The notes: generated by a model from the letters alone, not told the origin. 64,000 bases of DNA from Pseudomonas sp. FP2335 (GCF_030687535.1 NZ_CP117437.1:4957501-5021500); one strand, 5' to 3'. Counted from the stretch's first letter, positions 50,874 to 60,947 are shown. Numbers and translations: made by a program.

Positions 50874-51560
50874 TCAGAGAAGCGCCGCCAATAAAGGCGC
50901 GGCAAACAGGTTGAGCAGCCCGGTCAATACCATCACCAAACCGGCGACCGAGCCTTCTTCACCGCCCACTTCATGTGCCCGGCTGACCCCGGCGCCATGG
51001 GCCCCCACACCAAACAATGCGCCACGCGCCAAGGGCGTGCGCAGCGGCAGCCACTTGAGCAACACGCCACCGAGCATCGCACCGAATACGCCGGTGAACA
51101 TCACGAACACGGCGGTGAGTTCCGGCACGCCGCCCAAGTCGGACGACACCGGCATGGCAAACGGTGTGGTGATGGAGCGCGGCACCAGGGACATTGTCAC
51201 CGCGCTGTCCAGCGCCAGCGCTTTGGCCAGGCCGAACGAGGTGCCGATGGAGGCCACGCTGCCGGCGACCATTCCCAGCAGCAACGCCGACCAGTGCCGC
51301 GCCAACAGGCGGCGCTGTTGCCAGATCGGCACGGCGAATGCCACGGTGACCGGCCCCAGCACCAGCATCAGCCAGTGGGTATCGGCAGCGTATTCGGCGT
51401 AGGCGGTGTGCATCGGCACCGCCACCGCCAGCAAGAGCACCGGCACCAGAATCAGCGGCGACAACAGATAGCGCCCGGTGCGCCGGTAGATCCAGCGGCT
51501 GAAGATGTACGCGCCCAGGGTCAGGGCGAGCCAGAACACCGGCATCAGTTCAAGCTTCAT
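50874..51560 (-). CDS. LrgB/CidB-family membrane protein
   Basis: This 228-residue protein has about six helices and the LrgB signature RSITTPFAMPVSSDLGG and FGVGAHGAGVSRAHEVG. With LrgA-type partners it modulates membrane permeability, and in other species it takes part in pyruvate uptake or export and in cell lysis control. GGAGG before the ATG at 51560. The ATG overlaps the end of the LrgA-like gene by 11 bases. Confidence 0.92.
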   Translation of the reverse strand: MKLELMPVFWLALTLGAYIFSRWIYRRTGRYLLSPLILVPVLLLAVAVPMHTAYAEYAADTHWLMLVLGPVTVAFAVPIWQQRRLLARHWSALLLGMVAGSVASIGTSFGLAKALALDSAVTMSLVPRSITTPFAMPVSSDLGGVPELTAVFVMFTGVFGAMLGGVLLKWLPLRTPLARGALFGVGAHGAGVSRAHEVGGEEGSVAGLVMVLTGLLNLFAAPLLAALL

Positions 51561-51921
51561 GGCGCAGCCTCCAGCGGCAGACGATCTCAACGGTGAACGC
51601 CGTCACCAACATCACCGCCAAGGTGCTCACGCCGATCACCAGCAGGATGCGCCAGCCCTCGTTGCGCAGCAGGCCGCCGTAGTCCAGCAAACTCATCAAG
51701 GCCGGAATAAAGAACAGCAGCATCTCGGCCATCAACACGCCAGCGCCCAGCTGCAGGGCGGCGGGCTTGACCAGGCCGCTGGCGAACGTTGCCAGGAGCA
51801 GGCCCAGACCGACGACACCACCAGGGATAGGCCAGGCGAACCACACGGCCAGTTGGCAGCCGAGAAAGTAGATGGCCAACAACACAACCAATTCAATAGA
51901 CAGACGGGTGAAACGTTTCAT
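51550..51921 (-). CDS. LrgA/CidA-family holin-like protein
   Basis: A 123-residue protein with four helices and the CidA/LrgA motif WPIPGGVVGLGLLL. It is the holin-like partner of the LrgB gene behind it. The ATG at 51921 has GAGGA upstream. A divergent LysR gene lies 98 bases away, the order seen for cidR-cidAB. Confidence 0.9.
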   Translation of the reverse strand: MKRFTRLSIELVVLLAIYFLGCQLAVWFAWPIPGGVVGLGLLLATFASGLVKPAALQLGAGVLMAEMLLFFIPALMSLLDYGGLLRNEGWRILLVIGVSTLAVMLVTAFTVEIVCRWRLRHEA

Positions 51922-52019
51922 GGGCTTTGGGTCCTCGCAAGCGCCCATTTTAAAGAGGCCAACCCCATACCCACAGCGAATTGTTAGACTGTCAACTATT
52001 CCAAACCGGAATTGAGAGC

Positions 52020-52916
52020 ATGGAATTCAAACAGCTGCGCAGCTTTGTCGAAGTCATCCACCGGGGCGGTTTTACCCAAGCCGGTAAAACCTTGCACATC
52101 AGCCAATCCGCCGTGAGCAAACAGGTGGCGCAATTGGAGCACAGCCTTGGCACACCGTTGCTTGAGCGCACCGGCTCGCACGTGCGCCTGACCGCCACCG
52201 GCGCCGTGGTATTACAGCGCGCCGAGGCGATGCTGCGCCTGCAAAGCGAGTTGCTCAGTGAGCTGGACGACATGCAGCAACTGGCCCGCGGCGAGCTGCG
52301 CCTGGGCTTGCCGCTGCTGGCGGGGGATACGTTGTTCGCCGGGCTGTTTGCCGAGTATCGCAAGCGTTACCCCAACGTCACTATCCAGTTGCTGGAGGGC
52401 GGCAGCCGCACTATCGAACAGGCGATCCTCAACGGTGAGCTGGATGTCGGTGGCAGCCTGATGCCCAACGACCCGGCCTTCGCCTGGCAAGCCTTTTGCG
52501 ACGAGCCTTTGGACGCCCTGCTGCCGATGGATCACCCGCTGGCGGAAAACGCCCAGGTGCGCCTGGAGGAATTGGCGGACACGCCATTCCTGATGTACCA
52601 GCGCAGTTTTGTGCTGAACGACCGGCTGATGCAGGCGTGCAAGCAAGTGGGTTTTAGCCCGAAGGAAATCGGCCGCAGTGGCCAGGCGGATTTTCTCGTG
52701 GCCTTGGTCGCGGCCGGTCAAGGCGTGGTGCTGCTGCCCAGCGTGGTCGCCCGTGGGCTGGTGCGACCGGGCGTGGTGCGCCTGACGCTCAAGGCGCCGG
52801 ACTTCCTGCGCTGGGACATTGCATTCATCTGGCGTGAGGGCGCCTATCTGTCGAGAGCCGCCCAGGCCTGGCTGGCGTTGTTGCGCGAGTATCCGGTCAG
52901 CCGCGCAGTGCAGTGA
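52020..52916 (+). CDS. LysR-family regulator of lrgAB (CidR-like)
   Basis: A 298-residue LysR protein: HTH with MEFKQLRSFVEVIHRGGFTQ-type start and ISQSAVSKQVAQLEH, and a substrate domain with ELRLGLPLLAGDTLF. It is divergent from the LrgA/LrgB pair and therefore a good candidate for their control. GAGAG precedes the ATG at 52020. Its last 20 bases overlap the end of the convergent flavodoxin gene. Confidence 0.88.
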   Translation: MEFKQLRSFVEVIHRGGFTQAGKTLHISQSAVSKQVAQLEHSLGTPLLERTGSHVRLTATGAVVLQRAEAMLRLQSELLSELDDMQQLARGELRLGLPLLAGDTLFAGLFAEYRKRYPNVTIQLLEGGSRTIEQAILNGELDVGGSLMPNDPAFAWQAFCDEPLDALLPMDHPLAENAQVRLEELADTPFLMYQRSFVLNDRLMQACKQVGFSPKEIGRSGQADFLVALVAAGQGVVLLPSVVARGLVRPGVVRLTLKAPDFLRWDIAFIWREGAYLSRAAQAWLALLREYPVSRAVQ

Positions 52917-53352
52917 CCAGCTCGGCCAACCAGGGCTCGGCGTCGGCCTCGGGGGTGACGCTTTCGCTGGCGTCCAGGCGCAACATCGGCAGCACTTCGC
53001 GCACGCCCAGTTCACCGAACAGTTCACGCATTTGCTCGCCGCCGCCGCAGAAGGTGTCGCCGTAGCTGGCGTCGCCCAGGCCGATCACCGCACCGGGCAG
53101 ACCGCGCAAGGTGGCGGGCAGTTGGTCACGCAGGGCCGAATACAGGGGTTGCAGGTTGTCGGGCAGCTCACCCATGCCGGTGGTGGACGTCACCGCCAGA
53201 AACGCTTCGGGCGCGAAAGCCTGTACGTCCGCCAGGGTGGCGCGCGGGTTGTACCAGGCTTCAAAACCGGCGGCGTTGAGGATACCGGCGGCGTGGCGGG
53301 CGACTTCTTCAGCCGTGCCGTAGACCGAGCCGGAAAGGATGGCGACTTTCAT
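52897..53352 (-). CDS. Short-chain flavodoxin (MioC-like)
   Basis: This 151-residue protein has the FMN phosphate loop SGSVYGTAEEVA near the start, TSTTGMGELPDN and IGLGDASYGDTFCGGG, as in MioC-type flavodoxins. It carries electrons in the cytoplasm. ATG at 53352 with AGGA eight bases upstream, and a TTG just before it is also in frame. Confidence 0.9.
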   Translation of the reverse strand: MKVAILSGSVYGTAEEVARHAAGILNAAGFEAWYNPRATLADVQAFAPEAFLAVTSTTGMGELPDNLQPLYSALRDQLPATLRGLPGAVIGLGDASYGDTFCGGGEQMRELFGELGVREVLPMLRLDASESVTPEADAEPWLAELVTALRG

Positions 53353-53481
53353 CAATCTGATCCTGTAGTTGAGTGAAAAGCTGGGATATTAGCAGTTGTC
53401 ACAAATATTTCAGCGGGCCCGGTGAAACATTCAACCGTTGCCATAAACTCAAAGCTCCCAAAACAAGCCATGGACCGCTCA

Positions 53482-53949
53482 ATGATCAACGCAAAGCTGA
53501 TGCAAATGGTTGTCAACGCTTCCAACGACGGGATTGTCGTCGCCGAGCGCGAAGGCAAGGACAAGCCGATAATCTACGTCAACCCGGCATTCGAGAAGCT
53601 GACCGGCTACCACCTGGATGACATCCTGTACCAGGATTGTCGCTTCCTGCAGTCAGGTGACCGCGACCAGCCGGCGCTGATGGCGATTCGCGAGGCGCTG
53701 GACAGTGGCGGTTCGTGCCGGGAAATCCTGCGCAACTATCGTCAGGACGGCAGTCACTTCTGGAACGAATTGTCGTTGTCGACGGTGTACAACGAGGCCG
53801 ACAAGCAGACTTATTTTGTCGGTGTGCAAAAAGATGTGACCTTGCAGGTCAAGGCCCAGCAGCGCGTCGCCCAGTTGGAAGCCGAACTGGCCCAGGTCAA
53901 GGCAGAGCTGGCCGCGCTAAAGATGACGAGCGGATCTAACAAAATTTAG
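53482..53949 (+). CDS. Short LOV blue-light photoreceptor
   Basis: A 155-residue protein matching the Pseudomonas short LOV family (SBW25-LOV, PpSB1-LOV) in length and sequence. The flavin-binding Cys53 is in LYQDCRFLQ. NASNDGIVVAE, ILRNYRQDG and WNELSLS mark the core, and a C-terminal coiled-coil helix (VAQLEAELAQVKAELAAL) is the dimerising part. No output domain is present. In P. putida a short LOV protein works with a class II LitR regulator, and such a gene lies 670 bases downstream. The start at 53482 follows family length; in-frame ATG codons at 53470 and 53422 also exist. Confidence 0.92.
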   Translation: MINAKLMQMVVNASNDGIVVAEREGKDKPIIYVNPAFEKLTGYHLDDILYQDCRFLQSGDRDQPALMAIREALDSGGSCREILRNYRQDGSHFWNELSLSTVYNEADKQTYFVGVQKDVTLQVKAQQRVAQLEAELAQVKAELAALKMTSGSNKI

Positions 53950-54009
53950 ATAATGCGGTCTGTAGAGCGGATAATGGCATTTTAGTACCCCCTCATTGAG
54001 CAATGATCG

Positions 54010-54615
54010 ATGCGACGCGACGCACTTCTGACCCAGGATGAACTGGATTTCATTCAGAACATGCAGCACACCCCCCAGCTAAACCTGCGGGATGCTTCAT
54101 CGAGCCTGACCGTCAACGGCGGCGCGCAGATCCGCGATTTGCTCACACGCCTGGCCGCCCACGATCACGTCACCATCCAGGCACAGTTCGACAACCAGCA
54201 ACTCACCTTCCCCCTGCATCTGGTGGAGGATGAGTTTCATGCGGTGCATCTGCGTCTGGGGGTGCCGAGCATTTTCGAAGACGGGCCGATGATCCGTCCA
54301 TGGCGCCTGGCCCTCGAGGCACCGGTGGCACTGGAGAACATCAAAGGCACGCCGGGCGCGCTGTGGGTGCACGAAGTGTCATTCAAGGGTGTGCTGGTCG
54401 AGATCCGCGGCCGGGTCAAGGCGCCCAAGACCTTTGCGCTGTGGTTCAGCCCTTCCGGTTACGAACGCATTGCGCTACGCGGCACGTTGGAACGGGTAAC
54501 CGCACGCGGTTTGTTCGCCTACCGCCTGAGCCAGAGCGATGCGGATGAGATCGAGCGCCTGCGCCAATTCATCCTGCATCAACACCGCCTGGTCCACCCG
54601 CACGTACACGCCTGA
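54010..54615 (+). CDS. Unknown protein between LOV and LitR genes
   Basis: This 201-residue soluble protein is of a conserved pseudomonad kind that I cannot assign. The first part (about 30-100) with QIRDLLTRLAAHDHVTIQAQF and FPLHLVEDEFHAVHLRLG is loosely like the N-terminal domain of YcgR/PilZ proteins. No PilZ c-di-GMP motif is clear. It reads with the LOV gene (60 bases after it) and converges on the LitR-like gene. Confidence 0.7.
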   Translation: MRRDALLTQDELDFIQNMQHTPQLNLRDASSSLTVNGGAQIRDLLTRLAAHDHVTIQAQFDNQQLTFPLHLVEDEFHAVHLRLGVPSIFEDGPMIRPWRLALEAPVALENIKGTPGALWVHEVSFKGVLVEIRGRVKAPKTFALWFSPSGYERIALRGTLERVTARGLFAYRLSQSDADEIERLRQFILHQHRLVHPHVHA

Positions 54616-54617
54616 TC

Positions 54618-55577
54618 TCAGGTATCCAGCTGCCCACTGAGAAACTGCTGCAAGCGACGCTGCATCAGGCGTCCTTCATTGCCCAGGCAGCCGATGGAAG
54701 AACCGGCGAGGTCCTTCTCGGCCAGGTCCGACGCGACCCCCGCCAGGAACAACGGGCAATCCAGGGTCAGCGCCAGGCGGCTCAGGCGCCCCGGCAGGTC
54801 ATAACGGTGGGAACGGTTGGAATAGACGATCAGGGCCTGGGGACGGGTCTTTTCACAGACCAGTGTCAGCTCATCAAATGGCTGGCCCATGCCCAGCACC
54901 TTCACCGCCAGGTCGTCGCGCGTCATCAACAGCCCGGCCACCAGCAATTCCAACTTGCGGCATTCGCCGGGCATGGCCGCCAACAGCACCCGGGGGGCCG
55001 ACGACGCGCACGCCACATGCAGACGCGCCAACGCCTGTACCCGCAGGAACGCGTCGAAGAACAGCCACTCACTGGCCTGGCCGAATCGGCCTTGATGGCG
55101 CAGCAGCTCGCTCCACAGGGGCATCAGGATGTCCTGGAACACGATGCTCTGGGGGTAGGTCGCAAAAATCTGGCCGTACACATGCTCCAACTGGCGATCA
55201 TCGAAAGCACTCACGGCCAGCCTCAACCGCGCCTGCCATTGAGCCCACTCGGCGCCCTCGGGCGTGTCGTGCTCGGCACGCACGGCTTGCGCCTGCTGGT
55301 CATCGCGCGCCAGGATCTTGCCGACCTTGCTTACGGCCACGCCGCGCTCGATCCAATCAAGAATGCGATTGACCGTCTCAATATCGGCCTTGGAGTAGAG
55401 CCGGTGCCCGCTTTCGGTGCGCGTCGGCTGTATAAGGCCATAACGCCGCTCCCATGCACGCAGCGTCACTGGATTTATGCCTGTCAATCTCGACACTTCA
55501 CGAATCGGAAAAAACGCCTCGGAATCGGTCGAATCCAGATGTGAAATGCTATCAAGGGGAGCAGTAATTTCGGGCAT
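54618..55577 (-). CDS. MerR-family regulator, class II LitR-like
   Basis: A protein of about 319 residues. The MerR HTH (22-90) reads FPIREVSRLTGINPVTLRAWERRYG. A C-terminal domain of the B12-binding helical/Rossmann type follows, but the cobalamin motif DxHxxG is not present. That is the mark of class II LitR proteins, which take the light signal from a short LOV protein instead of from B12. The start is not certain: the ATG at 55577 has no good ribosome site, and a GTG at 55649 is in frame. It is divergent from the ABM-domain gene and convergent with the LOV-side genes. Confidence 0.87.
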   Translation of the reverse strand: MPEITAPLDSISHLDSTDSEAFFPIREVSRLTGINPVTLRAWERRYGLIQPTRTESGHRLYSKADIETVNRILDWIERGVAVSKVGKILARDDQQAQAVRAEHDTPEGAEWAQWQARLRLAVSAFDDRQLEHVYGQIFATYPQSIVFQDILMPLWSELLRHQGRFGQASEWLFFDAFLRVQALARLHVACASSAPRVLLAAMPGECRKLELLVAGLLMTRDDLAVKVLGMGQPFDELTLVCEKTRPQALIVYSNRSHRYDLPGRLSRLALTLDCPLFLAGVASDLAEKDLAGSSIGCLGNEGRLMQRRLQQFLSGQLDT

Positions 55578-55680
55578 TTGAGACCAAAAAACCAATGGTA
55601 ATTGGGGCAGCCATTTAACGCCTTTAGAGCTGTCTTTTTCAAGGTCCACCCTCTTTAGACCAATGTCACTGGCGTATTTC

Positions 55681-55714
55681 TGTAAAACAGGAATAATCCT
55701 TGCCTGTTTTTACA
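55681..55714. promoter_or_regulatory. Inverted repeat TGTAAAACAGG / CCTGTTTTTACA between litR-like and ABM genes
   Basis: The two arms (55681-55691 and 55703-55714) differ only by one extra T and are separated by 11 bases. The place, in a divergent promoter region of a light-regulator gene, makes it a candidate operator for the MerR protein. Confidence 0.55.
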
Positions 55715-55738
55715 TAGCGGCACTACCCCGCCGCTATG
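55713..55738. promoter_or_regulatory. Perfect inverted repeat CATAGCGGC / GCCGCTATG
   Basis: Two nine-base arms with an eight-base loop overlap the end of the previous repeat. It may be an operator or an mRNA hairpin in the leader of the ABM-domain gene, whose ATG is at 55790. Confidence 0.5.
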
Positions 55739-55789
55739 TTCGTGCGCCACCTACCCGGTCCAGCGCACCCGTTTATTTGGAGATACATA

Positions 55790-56350
55790 ATGTCTACCTC
55801 CCCAGTCACCCTGATGGTTGCGCGTCGCGTGGCCAAAGGTCGCTACGAAGAACTGATGGCCTGGCTGCGCGAAGGCGAGCAATTGGCCACCGACTTCCCC
55901 GGTTACCTGGGTTCAGGCGTGCTCGCACCGCCGCCCAATGACGACGAATTCCAGATCATCTTCCGCTTCGCCGATGAAAAGACCCTGCATGCCTGGGAGT
56001 TTTCCGCGTCCCGCAGTGCCTGGCTGGGCCGTGGCAGCGAGCTGTTTGCCGACCCGTCCGAGCATCGCGTGAGCGGCATCGACGGTTGGTTTGGTGCCGT
56101 GGGGGCACGGCCGCCGCGCTGGAAGCAGGCCGTGGCGATCTGGCTGGCGTTTTTCCCGGTGTCACTGATCTTCAACTTTGTACTGGGCCCGCTGCTCAAT
56201 GAGCTGGAGTTGGTGCCGCGCGTGCTGATCAGCACCCTGGCACTCACGCCGCTGATGGTTTATCTGTTCATTCCACTGTCGACCCACCTGCTGGCCAACT
56301 GGCTGCACCCTGCGCCCACACCACGCAAGGCCACCGAAGCCGCCGCGTGA
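55790..56350 (+). CDS. ABM-domain membrane protein
   Basis: This 186-residue protein has an N-terminal antibiotic-biosynthesis-monooxygenase fold (VTLMVARRVAKGRYEELMAWL, FQIIFRFADEKTLHAWE) and two C-terminal membrane helices (about 115-135 and 148-170). Such fusions are of unknown function. GGAG seven bases before the ATG at 55790. It is first of a run of genes leading to folM-folE-folX. Confidence 0.82.
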   Translation: MSTSPVTLMVARRVAKGRYEELMAWLREGEQLATDFPGYLGSGVLAPPPNDDEFQIIFRFADEKTLHAWEFSASRSAWLGRGSELFADPSEHRVSGIDGWFGAVGARPPRWKQAVAIWLAFFPVSLIFNFVLGPLLNELELVPRVLISTLALTPLMVYLFIPLSTHLLANWLHPAPTPRKATEAAA

Positions 56351-56407
56351 GTACAGGGGGGCCCGCTCGCTGGTATGATTTGAACCTGCCAGCGAAGCGA
56401 GCCCTCC

Positions 56408-57118
56408 ATGACTGCAACACACGCCCCGATCCTGATCACCGGCGCCGGCCAGCGTGTCGGCCTGCATTGCGCCCAGCGCCTGCTGGACGACGGCCATCCG
56501 GTGATTTTCAGCTACCGCAGCGAACGTCCCGGCGTGCAGGCCCTGCGCGAACGTGGTGCGATCGGTGTGTTTGCCGACTTCTCCAGCGAAGCCGGCATCC
56601 TGGCGTTTATCGCCGAGCTGAACACCCACACCCAAAGCCTGCGTGCGATCATCCACAACGCCTCGGCCTGGATCGCAGAGAGTCCCGATGACGAAAGCCG
56701 TGCCTTTACCGACATGTTCAGCGTGCACATGCTTGCGCCTTACCTGATCAACCTGCATTGTTCAGCTTTGCTGCAACGCTCGACACCCGCCGACATCGTG
56801 CACATCAGCGATGACGTGGTGCGCAAGGGCAGCCGCCAGCACATCGCCTATTGCGCCACCAAGGCCGGGCTCGACAGCCTCACGCTGTCGTTTGCCGCGC
56901 AGTTCGCGCCGCTGATCAAGGTCAACGGCGTCGCGCCCGCGATGGTGATGTTCAACGAAGGCGACGCCGCCGCTTATCGCACCCAGGTGCTGGCCAAGTC
57001 CGCACTGGGCATCGAACCCGGGCCCGAGGTGATCTACCAGAGCGTGCGTTACCTGCTGGACAACCCCTATGTCACTGGTACCACCCTGACCGTCAACGGC
57101 GGGCGGCATATCAAGTAA
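56408..57118 (+). CDS. folM: Dihydromonapterin reductase FolM
   Basis: A 236-residue SDR: ILITGAGQRVGLHCAQRLL, HNASAWIAES and the active site YCATKAGLD. FolM reduces dihydromonapterin to tetrahydromonapterin, the cofactor of phenylalanine hydroxylase in pseudomonads, and can reduce dihydrofolate. It is followed at once by folE and folX, which make the substrate, so the three genes form one pathway. Confidence 0.9.
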   Translation: MTATHAPILITGAGQRVGLHCAQRLLDDGHPVIFSYRSERPGVQALRERGAIGVFADFSSEAGILAFIAELNTHTQSLRAIIHNASAWIAESPDDESRAFTDMFSVHMLAPYLINLHCSALLQRSTPADIVHISDDVVRKGSRQHIAYCATKAGLDSLTLSFAAQFAPLIKVNGVAPAMVMFNEGDAAAYRTQVLAKSALGIEPGPEVIYQSVRYLLDNPYVTGTTLTVNGGRHIK

Positions 57119-57138
57119 GCCGTTTGTGAGGATGTTGT

Positions 57139-57699
57139 ATGACCTTATCCCTGCCCCAACACTACCGCGAGATTCTCAAAGGCCTGGGCGAAGACCCGGA
57201 GCGTGAAGGTTTGCTCGACACCCCCAAGCGCGCGGCCAAGGCAATGCAGTACCTGTGCCACGGCTACGAGCAGAACCTTGACGACATCGTCAACGGCGCG
57301 CTGTTTACTTCCGACAATGACGAGATGGTGATCCTCAAGGACATCGAGCTGTACTCGCTATGCGAGCACCACCTGCTGCCCTTCATCGGCAAGGCCCACG
57401 TGGCCTATATTCCGACCGGCAAGGTCCTCGGCCTGTCGAAGCTGGCGCGCATCGTCGACATGTACGCACGGCGCCTGCAGATCCAGGAAAACCTCACGCG
57501 GCAAATCGCTGATGCGATCCAGGACGTGACCCAGGCCGCCGGCGTGGCGGTGGTGATCGAGGCCAAGCACATGTGCATGATGATGCGCGGTGTGGAGAAA
57601 CAGAATTCAACCATGAACACCTCGGTGATGCTCGGCGCGTTCCGCGAGTCGAACACCACGCGCATGGAGTTCCTGCAACTGATCGGACGGAGCAAGTAG
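57139..57699 (+). CDS. folE: GTP cyclohydrolase I FolE
   Basis: A 186-residue enzyme converting GTP to dihydroneopterin triphosphate. Zinc ligands are in [20 protein letters not shown] and the later [24 protein letters not shown] and TNTS-type end motifs fit the type IA family. GAGG lies before the ATG. In pseudomonads several folE copies occur, and this one is tied to monapterin synthesis by its neighbours. Confidence 0.96.
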   Translation: MTLSLPQHYREILKGLGEDPEREGLLDTPKRAAKAMQYLCHGYEQNLDDIVNGALFTSDNDEMVILKDIELYSLCEHHLLPFIGKAHVAYIPTGKVLGLSKLARIVDMYARRLQIQENLTRQIADAIQDVTQAAGVAVVIEAKHMCMMMRGVEKQNSTMNTSVMLGAFRESNTTRMEFLQLIGRSK

Positions 57700-57701
57700 C
57701 A

Positions 57702-58079
57702 ATGCCACAACTTCAACCAGGCATGGCGCGCATCCGGGTCAAGGACCTGTGCCTGCGCACCTACATCGGCATCAACGAGGACGAAATCCTCAACAAGCAG
57801 GATGTGCTGATCAACCTGACCATCCTGTATGCCGCCCAGGAGGCCGTGCGCGACAATGACATCGACCATGCGCTGAACTATCGCACCATCACCAAGGCGA
57901 TCATTGCCCATGTGGAGGGCAACCGTTTTGCCCTGCTGGAGCGCCTGACCCAGGAACTGCTGGATCTGGTGATGAGCAATGAAACAGTGCTGTACGCCGA
58001 AGTCGAAGTGGACAAGCCCCATGCGCTGCGCTTTGCCGAATCGGTGTCGATTACCCTGGCAGCCAGCCGCCAACCCTGA
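57702..58079 (+). CDS. folX: Dihydroneopterin triphosphate 2'-epimerase FolX
   Basis: A 125-residue member of the dihydroneopterin aldolase fold: [29 protein letters not shown] and [15 protein letters not shown]. It epimerises the FolE product to the monapterin form. GGAG ten bases before the ATG, which lies two bases after the folE stop. Confidence 0.93.
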   Translation: MPQLQPGMARIRVKDLCLRTYIGINEDEILNKQDVLINLTILYAAQEAVRDNDIDHALNYRTITKAIIAHVEGNRFALLERLTQELLDLVMSNETVLYAEVEVDKPHALRFAESVSITLAASRQP

Positions 58080-58094
58080 ACCTGCGTGAGCCCT

Positions 58095-58391
58095 ATGAAC
58101 GACCAAGAACGCCTCGAACTCGAAGCCGCCGCCTTCCGCCGGCTGGTGGCACACCTGGACAGCCGCAAGGATGTGCAGAACATCGACCTGATGAACCTCG
58201 CAGGCTTCTGCCGCAACTGCTTGTCCAAGTGGTACAAGGCCGAGGCCGATGAGCGCCACATCGAGCTGAGCCTCGATGATGCCCGAGAAGTGGTGTACGG
58301 CATGCCGTACGCCGAGTGGAAAGCCCAATACCAGAAAGAAGCCAGCGCCGATCAACAGGCGGCGTTCGCCAAAGGAAAAACCCATGACTGA
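58095..58391 (+). CDS. DUF1244 protein
   Basis: A 98-residue protein of the DUF1244 family, with AAAFRRLVAHLDSRKDVQNID and a Cys pair in LAGFCRNCLSKWY. Small, helical and conserved, it has no established function. It overlaps the next gene by eight bases. Confidence 0.9.
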   Translation: MNDQERLELEAAAFRRLVAHLDSRKDVQNIDLMNLAGFCRNCLSKWYKAEADERHIELSLDDAREVVYGMPYAEWKAQYQKEASADQQAAFAKGKTHD

Positions 58392-58725
58392 TTTGAACAC
58401 CCTGCGCGCCAGCCTCAACAGCGGCGAACATGCGTTTGCCGACACCTTGGCGTTTATTGCCGCAGGTTATGACTACCAGCCGCAAGCCTTTACCAATGGT
58501 GATGTGGAAAACGCTGCCGGGCAGAACGAAGGCTCCTGCAAGACCCTGGGCCTGGCTGTGCTGGAAGGCTTGAGCGATCAGCAAGCGCTGCTGGCGTTTG
58601 GCGAGCACTACCGTTCGGTGGTGGCGACGCCTGAGGGCAGTGACCATGGCAATATCCGTGCACTTATCGCACACGGCTTGGCGGGTGTGACGTTCACGGC
58701 GCAGCCCCTGACCCGCAGATCCTGA
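58384..58725 (+). CDS. HopJ-family protein
   Basis: This 113-residue protein matches HopJ, first described among type III effectors but present in many bacteria without type III secretion: FADTLAFIAAGYDYQPQAFTNG, NEGSCKTLGLAV and GLSDQQALLAFGEHY. A housekeeping role is more likely. AAGGA eight bases before the ATG. Confidence 0.9.
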   Translation: MTDLNTLRASLNSGEHAFADTLAFIAAGYDYQPQAFTNGDVENAAGQNEGSCKTLGLAVLEGLSDQQALLAFGEHYRSVVATPEGSDHGNIRALIAHGLAGVTFTAQPLTRRS

Positions 58726-58743
58726 GTCAGACACCAATCAAAC

Positions 58744-58833
58744 TGTGGGAGCGGGCTTGCCCGCGAAAGCGGTGGGTCAGTCGCCTAATTCAGTGACTGA
58801 CACTCAGCATTCGCGGGCAAGCCCGCTCCCACA
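58744..58833. repeat. REPIN between hopJ-like and trxB genes
   Basis: Arms TGTGGGAGCGGGCTTGCCCG and CGGGCAAGCCCGCTCCCACA are perfect. The spacer carries TCAGTCGCCTAA and TGACTGACAC, as in the other copies. Confidence 0.92.
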
Positions 58834-58865
58834 TTTGTGCTTTGGTGTCAGTTAAATCGTGGGTG

Positions 58866-58896
58866 TAAAAAAACCGGCCTCTCAGCCGGTTTTTTA
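58866..58896 (-). terminator. Terminator of trxB
   Basis: AAAACCGGC (58870-58878), six-base loop, GCCGGTTTT (58885-58893), with A/T runs on both sides. It can stop transcripts from both directions. Confidence 0.9.
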
Positions 58897-58906
58897 TTGC
58901 TACGGT

Positions 58907-59872
<966 letters not shown>

Positions 59873-60151
59873 TCACTCCTGTCGACCGCCCGGACCACAA
59901 GGCGGCTGGAATAAAAAAGGGACCACGAAGCACTTGGGGAAGGCTTTAACTCGCAGGCCCTGAAAATAATGGGTGCAGCGTATAGAGGGGGGCAAGATTA
60001 AGGAAATACGCATTAACAATCCAGCTCATAGACGGTCCCTATGCAGTCGACCCGGCTGATCGACGGGTTTGTTACGGCTGATGTCGCCGCTTTCGCCCGT
60101 GATACAAAGCCGGTAAGGTCGGCGCGTTCGCCCCTTTGCTCGGAGTTATCC

Positions 60152-60916
60152 ATGCCCGCCCCTGCCCTTTCCGGCCCGCAATACCTGCGTGAAGGCCTCA
60201 AGCTGGTCTTGAGCCCTGGCCTGCGCCTGTTTGTGCTGCTGCCACTGGCGATCAACCTGGTGTTATTCGTCGGCTTGATCTATTTCGCCGGCCATCAGTT
60301 CAGCCTGTGGGTCGACCACCTGATGCCGACGCTGCCGAACTGGCTGAGCTTCCTCAACTACTTGCTATGGCCGCTGTTTGTGGTGTTGGTGGTGCTGATG
60401 GTGTTTTTCACCTTCACCATGCTGGCCAATATCATCGCCGCGCCGTTCAACGGTTTTCTTTCGGAGAAAGTCGAAGTGGTGGTGCGTGGCACCGACGATT
60501 TCCCGGCGTTCAGTTGGGGTGAGTTGATCGCCATGGTGCCGCGCACACTGGCCCGGGAAATGCGCAAACTGGGTTACTTCCTGCCACGGGCCATCGGCTT
60601 GTTTATCCTGTCGTTCATTCCGGTGGTCAACCTGATCGCCGCGCCGTTGTGGCTACTGTTCGGGGTGTGGATGATGGCGATCCAGTACATCGACTACCCG
60701 GCCGACAACCACAAGCTGGGCTGGAACGAGATGCTCGCCTGGCTGCGCCAGAAACGCTGGCAGAGCATGAGCTTCGGCGGCATCGTTTACCTGGTGTTGC
60801 TGGTGCCGGTGGTCAACCTGTTGATGATGCCGGCGGCAGTGGCCGGGGCGACCTTGTTCTGGGTGCGTGAGCAGGGCGCCGAAGCGATGGCGCGACAGAA
60901 CGTGACCACGTCATAA
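60152..60916 (+). CDS. cysZ: Sulfate transporter CysZ
   Basis: A 254-residue inner-membrane protein of the CysZ/EI24 family: [20 protein letters not shown] at the start, [10 protein letters not shown] and [13 protein letters not shown] later, with four hydrophobic helices. It imports sulfate for cysteine synthesis. GGAG seven bases before the ATG at 60152. The place beside trxB is usual in pseudomonads. Confidence 0.92.
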   Translation: MPAPALSGPQYLREGLKLVLSPGLRLFVLLPLAINLVLFVGLIYFAGHQFSLWVDHLMPTLPNWLSFLNYLLWPLFVVLVVLMVFFTFTMLANIIAAPFNGFLSEKVEVVVRGTDDFPAFSWGELIAMVPRTLAREMRKLGYFLPRAIGLFILSFIPVVNLIAAPLWLLFGVWMMAIQYIDYPADNHKLGWNEMLAWLRQKRWQSMSFGGIVYLVLLVPVVNLLMMPAAVAGATLFWVREQGAEAMARQNVTTS

Positions 60917-60947
60917 ATCCATCATCCCAATGACACAATGACGACAC

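Noticed and set aside
58384..58725. HopJ-like gene as a type III effector
   Set aside because: The family is widespread in bacteria without type III secretion, no hrp box precedes it, and it lies at the end of a metabolic operon.
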